DNA from: Azospirillum picis
GTDB lineage: Bacteria > Pseudomonadota > Alphaproteobacteria > Azospirillales > Azospirillaceae
DNA: 64,000 bases
NCBI RefSeq assembly: GCF_017876115.1
Contig: NZ_JAGINO010000001.1
Location: 434,001-498,000, forward strand
Direction of reading: 5' to 3'
Within the stretch, counting starts at the first letter, position 1; every line of letters begins with the position of its first letter. Shown here one piece after another: positions 54,750 through 63,138 of the stretch. The notes beneath the pieces were generated by a model, which saw only the letters and a list, made by a program, of their open reading frames with translations, was not told the DNA's origin and did no database searches. The translations under genes and the position numbers were made by a program.

Positions 54750-54769
54750 AACCTGTCACGAACCTGTCA
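54750..54769 (-). promoter_or_regulatory. AACCTGTCA direct repeat, 11-bp period, likely OmpR-type operator with promoter
   Basis: Two exact AACCTGTCA copies, one helical turn apart. On the minus strand the sequence reads TGACAGGTT twice, and then GTGACA-N18-TATCCC can serve as -35 and -10 for the tct operon. Such same-face direct repeats are what OmpR-family regulators bind. The start codon is about 340 bp downstream, so the leader would be long. Confidence 0.5.
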
Positions 54770-54810
54770 GCGCCCGGATGCCGGGGATCGGCCGGGGCGG
54801 GCGGCGGTGC

Positions 54811-55710
54811 TCAGGCGGTTTCCCGGCACAGCGCGTGCAGCCACGCGCGGAAGGCGGGGAAACCGCCATCCTGCCGGCGGGAGGCGCGATGGACCAGGTA
54901 CCAGGAATGGCTCATCGGCACCGCCAGCCCGAAGGGGGCGACCAGGCGCCCTGCGGCGATGTCGTCCTGGATGTAGATCCTCGGGGTCAGCGCCACCCCG
55001 ATCCCGTCGATGGCCGCCTGCAGGGTCATGGCGTAGCTGCCGAACGACAGGCTCTTGGCCGCCGATTGCGCGGCTGATTGGGCGGCCGTCGGATCCGCCC
55101 CGGCGGCGGCGAGCCAGCGCGGCCAGTCCTCCGCCCAATGGGAGACGTGCAGCAGGGTGGCGGCAGCCAGATCCGCCGGCTCCCGCAGATCCGCCGCCAG
55201 CCGTGGCGCGCAGACCGGCAGCATGGTGGAGGAGAACAGCCGCTCGGCCTCGTAACCGGGCCACTGCCCGTCGCCCAGCAGGACGGCACAGGTCCAGTCA
55301 TCGTTCATCGGCGCGCCCGCCCCGCCGGTGGCGATCCGCACCTCGATCTCCGGATGGGCTATGTGGAAGCCGGACAGGCGCGGGATCAGCCAGCGCACCG
55401 CCACCGTCGCCCCCATCCCCACCGTCAGCACCGGGCCGGCCCGCATCGCCGACACCTGCTCCACCTGCCTGGCGATGGCGTCGAAGGCCTCGGTCAGCGC
55501 AGGCCGCAGGCTGCGGCCCCGTTCAGTCAGCGCCAGCGCGTTGGCACGGCGGTCGAACAGCGCGAAGCCGAGCCGCTCCTCCAACAGCCTGACCATCCTG
55601 CTGACCGCGGCCTGGGAGACGTGGAGCTCCGCCGCCGCCGCGGTGAAGCTGCCATGGCGGGCCGCCGCCTCGAAGGCGCGCAATCCGTTCAGCGAGGGCA
55701 GGCGCCGCAT
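54811..55710 (-). CDS. LysR-family transcriptional regulator (GcvA-like)
   Basis: 299 residues. N-terminal winged helix (LRAFEAAARHGSFTAAAAEL, then VSQAAVSRMVRLLEERLG), then a periplasmic-binding-protein-like effector domain with VTVGMGATVAVRWLIPRL-type GcvA features. It is divergent from the TauE/SafE exporter gene (118 bp between them), which it probably controls. It also lies just upstream of the tct operon on the same strand. Confidence 0.92.
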   Translation of the reverse strand: MRRLPSLNGLRAFEAAARHGSFTAAAAELHVSQAAVSRMVRLLEERLGFALFDRRANALALTERGRSLRPALTEAFDAIARQVEQVSAMRAGPVLTVGMGATVAVRWLIPRLSGFHIAHPEIEVRIATGGAGAPMNDDWTCAVLLGDGQWPGYEAERLFSSTMLPVCAPRLAADLREPADLAAATLLHVSHWAEDWPRWLAAAGADPTAAQSAAQSAAKSLSFGSYAMTLQAAIDGIGVALTPRIYIQDDIAAGRLVAPFGLAVPMSHSWYLVHRASRRQDGGFPAFRAWLHALCRETA

Positions 55711-55728
55711 GCCGCTATCCTTACTTCA

Positions 55729-55746
55729 CCCCAACTTTTCCTGGGG
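55729..55746. promoter_or_regulatory. dyad CCCCA-N8-TGGGG, possible LysR-type site
   Basis: A 5-bp perfect dyad in the 118-bp divergent region between the LysR and exporter genes, the standard place for a LysR box. The core lacks a clean T-N11-A, so this is tentative. Confidence 0.4.
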
Positions 55747-55828
55747 CTGAGCATCGAACAATGCCGTTTGCAGCGCAAGCCGCCGCCATGCCAGCTTCCA
55801 GCATCATCTCCGACGTCCAGGCCTCTTC

Positions 55829-56581
55829 ATGCTGACGCTTCCGCTGATGGTGGGGCTTGGCCTCACCGTTCTCGTGACCTCGTTTCTTTCGGGCTTGTTC
55901 GGCATGGCCGGCGGCATGGTGCTGATGGGGCTGCTGCTGGTCCTGCTGCCCGTGCCGTCCGCGATGCTGCTGCATGGGGTGACGCAGTTCGCCTCCAACG
56001 GCTGGCGGGCCTGGCTGTGGCGCCGCCATGTCTCCTGGCCGATCATCCTGCGCTTCGCCGCCGGCGGATCCGCGGCCGGCGCCCTGTTCGCGCTCGTCGG
56101 CGCCGTTCCGGACCGGGCGGTGTCGCTGCTGATCCTGGGGCTCTCGCCATTCCTGGCGCTTGCCGTTCCCGCCCGCTGGGCGCTCGATGCCCGCAAGCCG
56201 CTGCACGGGGTGGTGGGCGGTTTCCTGTGCATGGGGGTCCAACTGGTCGCCGGCATCTCCGGTCCGCTGCTCGACACCCTGTTCGTCCGCACCACGATGA
56301 GCCGTCAGAGCGTCGTCGCCACCAAGGCCACCATCCAATCCGTCGGGCACGCGGTGAAGATCGTCTATTTCGCCCCGCTGGTCGCGGCCTCGCCCGGCGA
56401 GAGCCTGGGCGCTCCCGTGCTCGTGCTGTCGGTCGTCATGGCCCTGGTCGGCACCAACCTGTCACGCCGGGTGCTGGACCGCATGAGCGATGCCCAGTTC
56501 CGCCTGTGGAGCCGCTACATGGTCATGGGAACGGCCAGCATCTATCTGGGCCAGAGCCTGCTGATGCTGGCCGCGCAGTGA
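55829..56581 (+). CDS. TauE/SafE-family sulfite/organosulfonate exporter-like protein
   Basis: 250 residues, seven or eight helices in two halves. The family pattern FLSGLFGMAGGMVLMGLL in the first half and VAGISGPLLDTLFVRT in the second is present. Members export sulfite, sulfoacetate or other small anions, but many have unknown cargo. Regulated probably by the divergent LysR. Confidence 0.9.
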   Translation: MLTLPLMVGLGLTVLVTSFLSGLFGMAGGMVLMGLLLVLLPVPSAMLLHGVTQFASNGWRAWLWRRHVSWPIILRFAAGGSAAGALFALVGAVPDRAVSLLILGLSPFLALAVPARWALDARKPLHGVVGGFLCMGVQLVAGISGPLLDTLFVRTTMSRQSVVATKATIQSVGHAVKIVYFAPLVAASPGESLGAPVLVLSVVMALVGTNLSRRVLDRMSDAQFRLWSRYMVMGTASIYLGQSLLMLAAQ

Positions 56582-56646
56582 GCGCCACGTCACAGCCGTG
56601 ACCAGGATTCTCCGCCTGCCGCTGGGCAGGGGATTCCAGTGACGCT

Positions 56647-56699
56647 GACGTTGCCCCCTCCCCAACCCTCCCCCGCTTCGCGGGAGAGGGGGCAACGTC
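56647..56699. terminator. long GC-rich palindrome after the exporter gene
   Basis: Arms GACGTTGCCCCCTC (56647-56660) and GAGGGGGCAACGTC (56686-56699) match perfectly; inside is the hairpin CCCGC-TTC-GCGGG. Same element class as at 2788-2905. It is 65 bp after the exporter stop and may close that transcript just before the origin region. Confidence 0.6.
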
Positions 56700-56783
56700 G
56701 GCGCTCCTGCGCTCAGGCGGGAATGACGGCACACCATCTCCCAAGCCTCTGGAATCCATCAATCATAGTCCCGATCCGCCCTT

Positions 56784-57374
56784 ATCCTTACTGCTCGGGG
56801 GCCGGATCCGGGCCGCCCTCTCCCGGCGATCGCAACCATCCCATCCTTACCTCCCGGGGGCGGCATTCCTTACGCCTTGGGGGCTGCTAACCCATTGATC
56901 CGCGAGAATCGCAGACTCTCCCGGCTGCTTGGGACACGGAATCGCGCGTCATCCCGCCAATCCTTACCTCCTGGGGGCCGGGATCCCGCCGTTACCGCCC
57001 CCAAGCCGTAAGGATGGAGCGTTGCCATCATCCCCGAATAGCAAAATCAAGGCTGTCGCCCCCACGGAGTAAGGATGACGCGTTCCCCGTGGAGAGACTC
57101 TGAAGGCTGCGAGTCGGTCCGAGTCGGGTCAGGTAAGGATGCTGGAGGGTGTCGGAGGCCAGGATTTGGACTGAGCTCGCTCTCTCCAAGGCTGTGGTTT
57201 TTGCTGCGCTCCGACTCCCATTCCCTTTTAAGAGGATTCGTCGGCTGGGAAAGCCAGGGGAGTCCGCGAGTCGCCTCGAATCTTCCTTACACATTGGGGG
57301 ACAATGCCTTACGGGGTGGGGGCGAGTCGCACACCCCCCGGGGCGTAAGGCTTTCTCCCCCAGGGGGTAAGGAT
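56784..57374. other. replication origin: iteron array for the Rep_3 initiator
   Basis: About eleven copies of a site with core ATCCTTAC-N5-GGGGG in both orientations. Forward: 56784-56801, 56843-56860, 56865-56883, 56960-56977, 57283-57300, 57304-57322. Reverse: 56998-57015, 57059-57076, 57334-57351, 57357-57374. Half site: 57133-57140. Forward and reverse groups alternate, with an AT-richer stretch at about 57190-57240 that could be the melting region. Rep_3 initiators bind such iterons. I found no clear DnaA box. The region 56582-57462 has no gene. Confidence 0.85.
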
Positions 57375-57400
57375 GCGCGGCTTTTTGCGGCGGCACCCTT

Positions 57401-57425
57401 TCCTTACTTGTTTTTCCGGTAAGGA
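57401..57425. promoter_or_regulatory. inverted iteron half-sites before rep, likely autoregulatory operator
   Basis: TCCTTAC (57401-57407) and GTAAGGA (57419-57425) face each other over an AT-rich 11-bp centre, 37 bp before the rep start. Opposed half-iterons at the rep promoter are the usual site where a Rep dimer represses its own gene. Confidence 0.7.
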
Positions 57426-57462
57426 TTGATTTAGCCTCCCTCGGTTTCGGCAGGGGACGGCG

Positions 57463-58848
57463 ATGGCGGGCACGGGGCGCAGGAAGACGCGTGGCGCGGT
57501 GGCGGAGGAGTCCGTGCCGGCGGACGCGGCTGCGCCCGGACAGGCCGCAACCGGAACTGCCGCCGCACCCGGCCTGGTCGTGCTCGGACCGCAGGATCTG
57601 GCCGGCGGCGCGGTGATCGAGTCCGACGGTGCGGCCTCCGCCAACCTGCCGGCGGTCGGGCCGGAGGGGGCCCCGGTCGCCGGCATGACCGCCCGCGTCG
57701 CCAGCGCCACCTTCGAGCGCGACGGCTACAAGCATCTGATCAAGGCGGCGGAAGCGGTCTACAGCTATCCAGCCAACGGCACCCGGCTGTCGCTGCCGGC
57801 GCAGAAGATGCTGAACTTCATGATCCACCTGGCCGGCAGCCAGAACTTCGCCAACAAGCTTTACCGGCTGCCCAAGCGCGTGGTGCGCGGCAACCACAAG
57901 GGCAACGAGCGCATCTTCGACGCGCTGAAGGAAATCTTCGATTCCAGCCTGGTGGTGATCGGCCCCTTCCGCGGCCGCCGGTCGCGCGCCGAACTGCGCA
58001 TCCTCTCCAGCTACGTCCGGCCGGAGGAGGAGGAGGACAGCGACGCCGCCGACATCCACTTCCAGTTCACCGACGCCTTCCTGGAGATCCAGCGCTCTTC
58101 CCAGCTCTGGGCCAAGCTGTCCGGGCCGGCGATGGTCAAGGTCACCAGCACCTATGCGCTGAAGCTCTATGAGATCGGCATGCAGCGCTACCAGATGGAC
58201 TACCCGTCGCTGGAGTTGGACATCGACACGCTGCGCAAGCTGATGAACGTGCCGGAGGGCGCCTACAAGGATTTCGGCATCCTGCGCACCCGCACCATCG
58301 ACCGCGCCATCGCCGAGGTGAACCAGCTCGCCCCCTTCAGCGTCTCGATGCCGGAAGAGAAGATGAAGCGCAAGGGCCGCAAGATCGAGGCGGTTACCCT
58401 CGACTTCCACGCCAAGGACGAGGAGGCGGCGGCCGAGACCTTCCTGGAGCGCGAGCGCCACAGTGCCGGCCGCCGGGCGCGGCGTATCGGCAAGGTCGAC
58501 ACCGTCACGCCGGCCGACCCGGTGGAGACCGGCCTCGCCGACCTCGGCCCCCTGCCCGATGCCGACGACGTCACCGCCCTGTGGGCCGCCGTCCTGCATG
58601 CGCTGAAGGGCAAGGTCCCCGCCCCGCTCCTCGCCTCGCTGGAACCCGAGCGGGTCGAGGAGGCGCCTCAGGGCGGCCGCCGGATCGTGCTGACGGCCAA
58701 GACCGCCGCCGTCGCCGACACCGCCCGCATGAACCACTGGGCGAGCCTGAAATCCGCCCTGTCCTCGCTCACCGGCGGGATGATCGAGGACGTGTCCTTC
58801 GAGGTGGCGGCGGCGCGCAAGGCCGCGAAGGCTGCCCCCACGGCGTAA
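57463..58848 (+). CDS. Rep_3-family replication initiation protein
   Basis: 461 residues. After an Ala/Gly/Val-rich N-terminal arm (~75 residues) come two winged-helix domains of the Rep_3/RepB fold: RLSLPAQKMLNFMIHLAGSQ and IHFQFTDAFLEIQ ... YALKLYEIGMQRY, LDIDTLRKLMNVPEGAYKDF, RTRTIDRAIAEVNQLAPFSV. A long C-terminal extension (~310-461) is less conserved. It binds the upstream iterons and starts replication. Start codon ATG at 57463 by family fit. The stop codon lies inside another iteron copy. Confidence 0.92.
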   Translation: MAGTGRRKTRGAVAEESVPADAAAPGQAATGTAAAPGLVVLGPQDLAGGAVIESDGAASANLPAVGPEGAPVAGMTARVASATFERDGYKHLIKAAEAVYSYPANGTRLSLPAQKMLNFMIHLAGSQNFANKLYRLPKRVVRGNHKGNERIFDALKEIFDSSLVVIGPFRGRRSRAELRILSSYVRPEEEEDSDAADIHFQFTDAFLEIQRSSQLWAKLSGPAMVKVTSTYALKLYEIGMQRYQMDYPSLELDIDTLRKLMNVPEGAYKDFGILRTRTIDRAIAEVNQLAPFSVSMPEEKMKRKGRKIEAVTLDFHAKDEEAAAETFLERERHSAGRRARRIGKVDTVTPADPVETGLADLGPLPDADDVTALWAAVLHALKGKVPAPLLASLEPERVEEAPQGGRRIVLTAKTAAVADTARMNHWASLKSALSSLTGGMIEDVSFEVAAARKAAKAAPTA

Positions 58849-58903
58849 GGATGGCGGGAGCGGACGATGCCTCCTGCGATCCGTTCCCCCAAGCGGTAAG
58901 GAT
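58835..58903. repeat. two reverse iterons at and after the rep stop codon
   Basis: CCCCCACGGCGTAAGGAT at 58835-58852 overlaps the last codons and the TAA of rep. CCCCCAAGCGGTAAGGAT at 58886-58903 follows. Both match the reverse form of the origin iterons. Confidence 0.85.
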
Positions 58904-58926
58904 TGCCGATCCCGGCCGGAACGTTC

Positions 58927-59346
58927 TCATTCCTCCCAGGGATTGATCACAGGTATCCCGCAATCCCGGAAATCAGCCACATTCCGAGTGGCAACCGAGG
59001 CGCCGTGCGAGCGTGCGATGGAGGCGATCTGGGCATCGAAGGTTCCGGTCGGGCGCCCTGCCCGGCGCCGACCGGCCGCGATGGGGGCGAATGCTTCCGA
59101 TGCCGCACCGTCAAAGGGCAGCACGCGCCCGGAGAAATCGTCGGCAAACATCTGTGCCGCAGCGGTCAGAAGGTCGCTGCGCCGCTTTCCCTCTGGCAGC
59201 AATGCCAAGCCGTAGAGGATTTCCGCTTGGGTGACGGAGGTTGTGTAGAGGTCTGCGGCCCTGTGGCGGGCGACCCATCCCGCCACCTTGTCGGACGGAT
59301 TCGGACGCATCAATTCCGACAGAATGTTGGTGTCGAGGATGATCAT
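58927..59346 (-). CDS. vapC: PIN-domain toxin (VapC/FitB family)
   Basis: 139 residues from the ATG at 59346. PIN ribonuclease acidic residues: Asp in MIILDTNILSE (residue 5), Glu in TQAEILYG, Asp in GTFDAQIAS and Asp in VATRNVADF. The toxin cleaves RNA, often tRNA. It is paired with the antitoxin gene 11 bp upstream and lies beside the origin, where such a pair helps to keep the replicon. Confidence 0.92.
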   Translation of the reverse strand: MIILDTNILSELMRPNPSDKVAGWVARHRAADLYTTSVTQAEILYGLALLPEGKRRSDLLTAAAQMFADDFSGRVLPFDGAASEAFAPIAAGRRRAGRPTGTFDAQIASIARSHGASVATRNVADFRDCGIPVINPWEE

Positions 59347-59357
59347 GCCCGCACCCG

Positions 59358-59603
59358 TCACTCGAACGCCGGAGGCTCACGCAGCGATTCTTGCGGGACT
59401 TCGGGCATCTCGACACCGCCGAGCCGCTGGAAGCGGCGGCGGATGGCATCTGCCAAGTTATCCCCCGGATCGGGGTGCTTGGTAAGCGCATCTTGCAGGA
59501 TCAAACGCGCCTCGTCCTCCATTGAGCGGCCATGATGGGCGGCACGGCTCTGCAGTCGCTCCGCCAGCGGTTCTTCCAAGTTCCGAATGGTCAGATCACC
59601 CAT
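59358..59603 (-). CDS. vapB: ribbon-helix-helix antitoxin (FitA/VapB-like)
   Basis: 81 residues from the ATG at 59603. N-terminal RHH DNA-binding motif DLTIRNLEEPLAERLQSRAA and MEDEARLILQDAL; the C-terminal tail (RRRFQRLGGVEMPE) would cover the toxin active site. It precedes the PIN toxin gene. Confidence 0.9.
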   Translation of the reverse strand: MGDLTIRNLEEPLAERLQSRAAHHGRSMEDEARLILQDALTKHPDPGDNLADAIRRRFQRLGGVEMPEVPQESLREPPAFE

Positions 59604-59768
59604 GAGCGGCTCCCGGGAATGGCAACTACGATCATCTCGTCCACCTAGGGGCGGGTGGGCTATCGCCATCAAGGGAAGCCAGCCGGCGGTCCCATAGAGC
59701 TCGGAGGTGCAGTGGCGGCGGAGCTCGGAGAGGCATGGTTCCTGGCCGCACCTCTCCATGCCTCACCC

Positions 59769-60539
59769 TCAGCCCTGCTTGGCCTTCAGCGCCGCCAGGC
59801 GGTCGGACAGGCCGGTGGGCGCCGTCTTGCCCGACGCGGCGGCCAGCGCGGCGGCGATGTTCGGGTCTTCCTTCTCCGGCGCCGACGGGCGCAGCAGCTT
59901 GGCCTTGGCGTTGGCGGCCTCGGCAGCGGCCAGATCCTTGGCGGCGGTGTCCTGCATCGCCTTCAGCGCCACGGTCAGGCCGCTGGTGGCGCTGGCCAGG
60001 CCGGCGGCCTGGCGGGCGGCGTCGGCCTGGCGCTCGGCCATCGAGCGCTGCTGCTCGGCCCGGCCCATGTCGCGCTGGGCGCGGGTCAGCTCGGCACGCG
60101 CGGCCTTCAGCTTGGCGCCGGCTTCCGCGTAGTTCTTCTCCAGGATCTCCAGGAACTCGCGGGCCTCCACGGCGTCGCGGACCTCGCGCTCGATCTCCGG
60201 AGCCATCTCCTCCAGCATGGCGACGATGGTCTCCAGGCTCTTCTCCAGGCCGGCCTTGCGGGTCGGATCCGCCTCGGCGTCGATCTGGCGCTGCAGATGC
60301 TCGGCCGCCGCCATGCGCTGGCCCGACAGCGCCTTGATCTCGTCGGCCTCGCGCTGCTCGCGGTCGTAGATGGCGCGGGCTTCCGCCACCTGGCGGCCGA
60401 GCTGGTCGAGATGCTGTTCCATGGTGCGCAGCTCAGCCTCGGTGGCGGATTTGGGATCCCAGCGCACCAGCGCCTCCATGGCGCCCTGGACGGCCTGGTC
60501 GGTCTTGACACCCAGAAGGTTGCGGATGAAGGCAAGCAT
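59769..60539 (-). CDS. PspA/IM30-family protein (YjfJ-like)
   Basis: 256 residues from the ATG at 60539. Nearly all helix and charged, with long coiled-coil stretches (EQHLDQLGRQVAEARAIYDR, LKAARAELTRAQRDMGRAEQ). The layout matches the YjfJ branch of PspA, an inner-membrane-associated protein that helps keep the membrane intact under stress. In many proteobacteria YjfJ-like genes stand with DUF350 and DUF2491 genes, as here. Confidence 0.87.
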   Translation of the reverse strand: MLAFIRNLLGVKTDQAVQGAMEALVRWDPKSATEAELRTMEQHLDQLGRQVAEARAIYDREQREADEIKALSGQRMAAAEHLQRQIDAEADPTRKAGLEKSLETIVAMLEEMAPEIEREVRDAVEAREFLEILEKNYAEAGAKLKAARAELTRAQRDMGRAEQQRSMAERQADAARQAAGLASATSGLTVALKAMQDTAAKDLAAAEAANAKAKLLRPSAPEKEDPNIAAALAAASGKTAPTGLSDRLAALKAKQG

Positions 60540-60644
60540 CGGCTGATTCCTGTCGAAGGAGGGTTGTTGGCGACACCCCCTCGGGGGAGGGAGCGCTCCG
60601 CACTGCACAGATGGGAAGGGGCGGCGGCGCTGACCAGACCCCCC

Positions 60645-60662
60645 ATCCTTACTGCTCGGGGG
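60645..60662 (+). repeat. iteron copy upstream of the PspA gene
   Basis: ATCCTTACTGCTCGGGGG, identical to the origin copy at 56784-56801, located 3.3 kb from the origin between the PspA-like and DUF350 genes. Confidence 0.8.
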
Positions 60663-60679
60663 ACCTTGGCGCCCTCCCC

Positions 60680-61105
60680 TCACCCGGCCATGGCGGCGGC
60701 GTTGATCAGGGCGACGCCGAGCTGCACGCCGACCAGGGTGGCGGCGGAGGCGACGTTGCCGGCCTCGATCTGGCCGCGCAGGTCGCGGATCAGCAGGGCC
60801 GCCACCGCGAAGGCGACGAGCTGGAGGATCAGCGCCACCACGCCCCACAGCAGGATGTCCAGCACATAGGTGCTGGTCGCCAGGGTCGCCGCCAACGGGA
60901 TGGCCAGCGCCACGATCGAGCCGCCCAGCGTCAGCCCGCCGGCGGCGTTGCCGCGGGCGACCAGGTCGCGCTCGTGGAAGGGGGTGATGCGGGTATAGAC
61001 GGCGACGCCGACCGCCAGCAGGGCGAGCGTGACGGCGAGCTGGACCAGCAGGACCGGCAGCCCGGTGCCGAGCGCGGTCAGGATGGAGCCGAAGGTGCTT
61101 TGCAT
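60680..61105 (-). CDS. DUF350 family membrane protein (YjfL-like)
   Basis: 141 residues with four helices. The DUF350 pattern ITPFHERDLVARGNAAGGLTLGG is clear. Function unknown; found with PspA- and DUF2491-family genes in the YjfIJKL type operon. 31 bp after the DUF2491 gene. Confidence 0.9.
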   Translation of the reverse strand: MQSTFGSILTALGTGLPVLLVQLAVTLALLAVGVAVYTRITPFHERDLVARGNAAGGLTLGGSIVALAIPLAATLATSTYVLDILLWGVVALILQLVAFAVAALLIRDLRGQIEAGNVASAATLVGVQLGVALINAAAMAG

Positions 61106-61136
61106 GGGGCCGGCACTCTTGTCGTTCAGGGTGGGA

Positions 61137-62948
61137 TCAGGACAGCGAGAGGGAGGCGGGGTTGACGTCGATGCCGGCGGCGATCTCGACCGACGCGCGG
61201 CCGGCGCGCTCCACCGCCTCCACCAGGATGTACTCGGTCTGGGGCGCCGGGGCGGAGGCGCCGGTCGGCGCGCCGTACAGCATCGCCTGGCTCGTCACCG
61301 TCTCGGTCCCGCGCACGGTCTGGCGCGACTCGCTGAGGGTGAAGGGCTGGATCCGGCTGCCGCCCGGCTGCCAGATCCGGGGATAGAGCTTGCCGTCCTT
61401 GGTCTGGAACTCCGGCCAGCCGATCATTCCCTCGGCATCGTCGAGCCAGAAGCCCCATTCACTCTCGTCGGCCGGGGCCACGCTGTCGATCGGCGTGAAA
61501 TAGCGGCATTCGTCCGGCTGCCCGTCGGGGCCGAGATGGATCTGGAAGAAGCCGCCGACCGGCAGATGCAGGCGGTAGACGGTGGCCGGCCCGGAGGTGA
61601 CGGTCCCGACCGCCTCGATCGACACCAGCCGGTCGCCGCCGGTGTCGGGCGCCTTCACCTTGGTGGCGCCTTCGGCCAGCAGGAAGGGCGCGGGGTCGAT
61701 CGACACCGTCATGCCGAGCCGGAACAGCGCCGGACTGTAGCGCTGGCCGCCGAGCTTCTGGTTCACGTAGTTGCCGAGCGTTCCGAACAGGGGCACGTCC
61801 GATCCTCCCTTGGAAACCGGTCCGCTGGCGACCGGCGGGTTGTCCATCCGGCGCCGCGCCCGCCACAGCAGGAACAGCGCCGCGACGGCCAGCAGCAGGA
61901 TGCTCCACAGCCACAGACCGCCGAAGCCCGAGCCGTGGCCGGGCCGGGCCGGATCGGCGGCCTCCGCCGAGCTGGCCGGGCTGGCGCTGGCGCTGGCGGA
62001 ATCGGCGCGGGCCAGATCCGCCGGCACGTCGGGCGGCAGCCGCCCGGCCTCGCGCGGGGTGCCGGCCTGCGCCGCCATCGACTGGTCGAGCTGCCCGAGC
62101 TTCGCCCGCAGATCCGCGTTGTCCTGCGCCAGCCGGTCGGCCTCCTGCCGCCACTCGCGGTAGCCGGGGTCGTCGGCATGGTCGTGGAAGAAGGCGGCAT
62201 GCCCCGGCCGGGTCAGGGTGTCGAGCAGGAACCACAGGAACAGCCCGTCCCAGACGCCGAAGCGCCGCGGCGCGTTGTAGGTGTAGGGCGGCGGCGCCCA
62301 GCCGTAGCCGCCATAGGGGTTGGCCGGCGCCGGCCGGGTCGAGGGCGTGCGGTAGGAGCCGCTGTTCGACCCCCAGCCCCAGCCCCATCCGGAGCCGCCG
62401 GAACCCGACGACGCCGACCCGCCCGTCCGTCCGGTCCCCGCCGCGGACCCCGCGGCCGGGGCCGATGGTGTCCGGTCGGCATCCTGCCGGGCGCGGTAGC
62501 GGTTCAGCGCGTCGGCGGAGCCCTGCTGGCTGAAGGCGCGGTCACCGGCCGATGTCGGCGGTGCGGCGACCGACGGGGCGCTGCTGCCCGGCCGGGCATA
62601 GCCGCCGCTGGAGCTGGACGATCCGCCGGAGAACCAGCCGCCGCCGGTTGACGGCGTGCGTGACGGCGAGGGGCGGGAATAGCCGCTGCTGCTGCCGGTC
62701 GAGGGCGTGCGCGAGGGCCGTGAATAGCCCCCCGAGGAGCGGCTGCTCGATCCGGCCCGCGCCTCCGCCTCGCCCGGCATCGCGACCACCGGCACCGCTG
62801 CGGCAACCACCGCGGTCGCGGCGGCCGTGGTCCGGGAGGCGGTCAGGAGTGCGCCGGCGGGGGCGGCAAGCGGCTGCACCGCCATCAGAAGGGCGACGGC
62901 GGCGGCCCGCAGGCGTCCGGGCCACCGGGGTTTCGCGATCTGCGGCAT
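61137..62948 (-). CDS. DUF2491 family protein with long Ser/Gly-rich repeats (YjfK-like)
   Basis: 603 residues from the ATG at 62948 (GAGGAAGG upstream). N-terminal signal-anchor (AAAVALLMAVQPLAAPAGALL), then a low-complexity Ser/Gly/Arg segment with repeats SRPSRTPSTG and SRPSPSRTPSTGGG (~75-160). A helix-rich middle has a second membrane helix (LWLWSILLLAVAALFLLWRA, ~345-365). The C-terminal ~235 residues form the DUF2491 domain (VSIDPAPFLLAEGATKVKAP, YRLHLPVGGFFQIHL, CRYFTPIDSVAP). Much longer than E. coli YjfK, so the N-terminal part is an added module. Works with the PspA-like and DUF350 proteins. Confidence 0.85.
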   Translation of the reverse strand: MPQIAKPRWPGRLRAAAVALLMAVQPLAAPAGALLTASRTTAAATAVVAAAVPVVAMPGEAEARAGSSSRSSGGYSRPSRTPSTGSSSGYSRPSPSRTPSTGGGWFSGGSSSSSGGYARPGSSAPSVAAPPTSAGDRAFSQQGSADALNRYRARQDADRTPSAPAAGSAAGTGRTGGSASSGSGGSGWGWGWGSNSGSYRTPSTRPAPANPYGGYGWAPPPYTYNAPRRFGVWDGLFLWFLLDTLTRPGHAAFFHDHADDPGYREWRQEADRLAQDNADLRAKLGQLDQSMAAQAGTPREAGRLPPDVPADLARADSASASASPASSAEAADPARPGHGSGFGGLWLWSILLLAVAALFLLWRARRRMDNPPVASGPVSKGGSDVPLFGTLGNYVNQKLGGQRYSPALFRLGMTVSIDPAPFLLAEGATKVKAPDTGGDRLVSIEAVGTVTSGPATVYRLHLPVGGFFQIHLGPDGQPDECRYFTPIDSVAPADESEWGFWLDDAEGMIGWPEFQTKDGKLYPRIWQPGGSRIQPFTLSESRQTVRGTETVTSQAMLYGAPTGASAPAPQTEYILVEAVERAGRASVEIAAGIDVNPASLSLS

Positions 62949-63138
62949 CCTTCCTCTCAGATGGCCCACTCGGCGAGTCGTCGCGGGAGCCTAGGCGTGT
63001 AAGCGACACATCTCAAGCGGCTTCGCCGTGGCGGTTACCGTCTTGCCGCGGCCGGGGCCGGCGGCTATCACAGCGCGGGCGGGGCTTTCCGTTCCCTGCC
63101 CGCTCCCTGTTCCCTGACGACGGATCCAGACGGATTCC

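Noticed and set aside
54394..54759. 121-residue minus-strand frame that overlaps the tctC start in ATGA style
   Set aside because: The product is made of Pro/Arg/Asp-Pro-Ile-Asn repeats from the 15-bp tandem repeat, and its GTG start lies in the putative operator. Probably leader, not gene.
55717..55724. ATCCTTAC in the LysR-exporter gap as an origin iteron
   Set aside because: Only the left half matches; the GGGGG part is absent. A chance half-site cannot be told from a real one.
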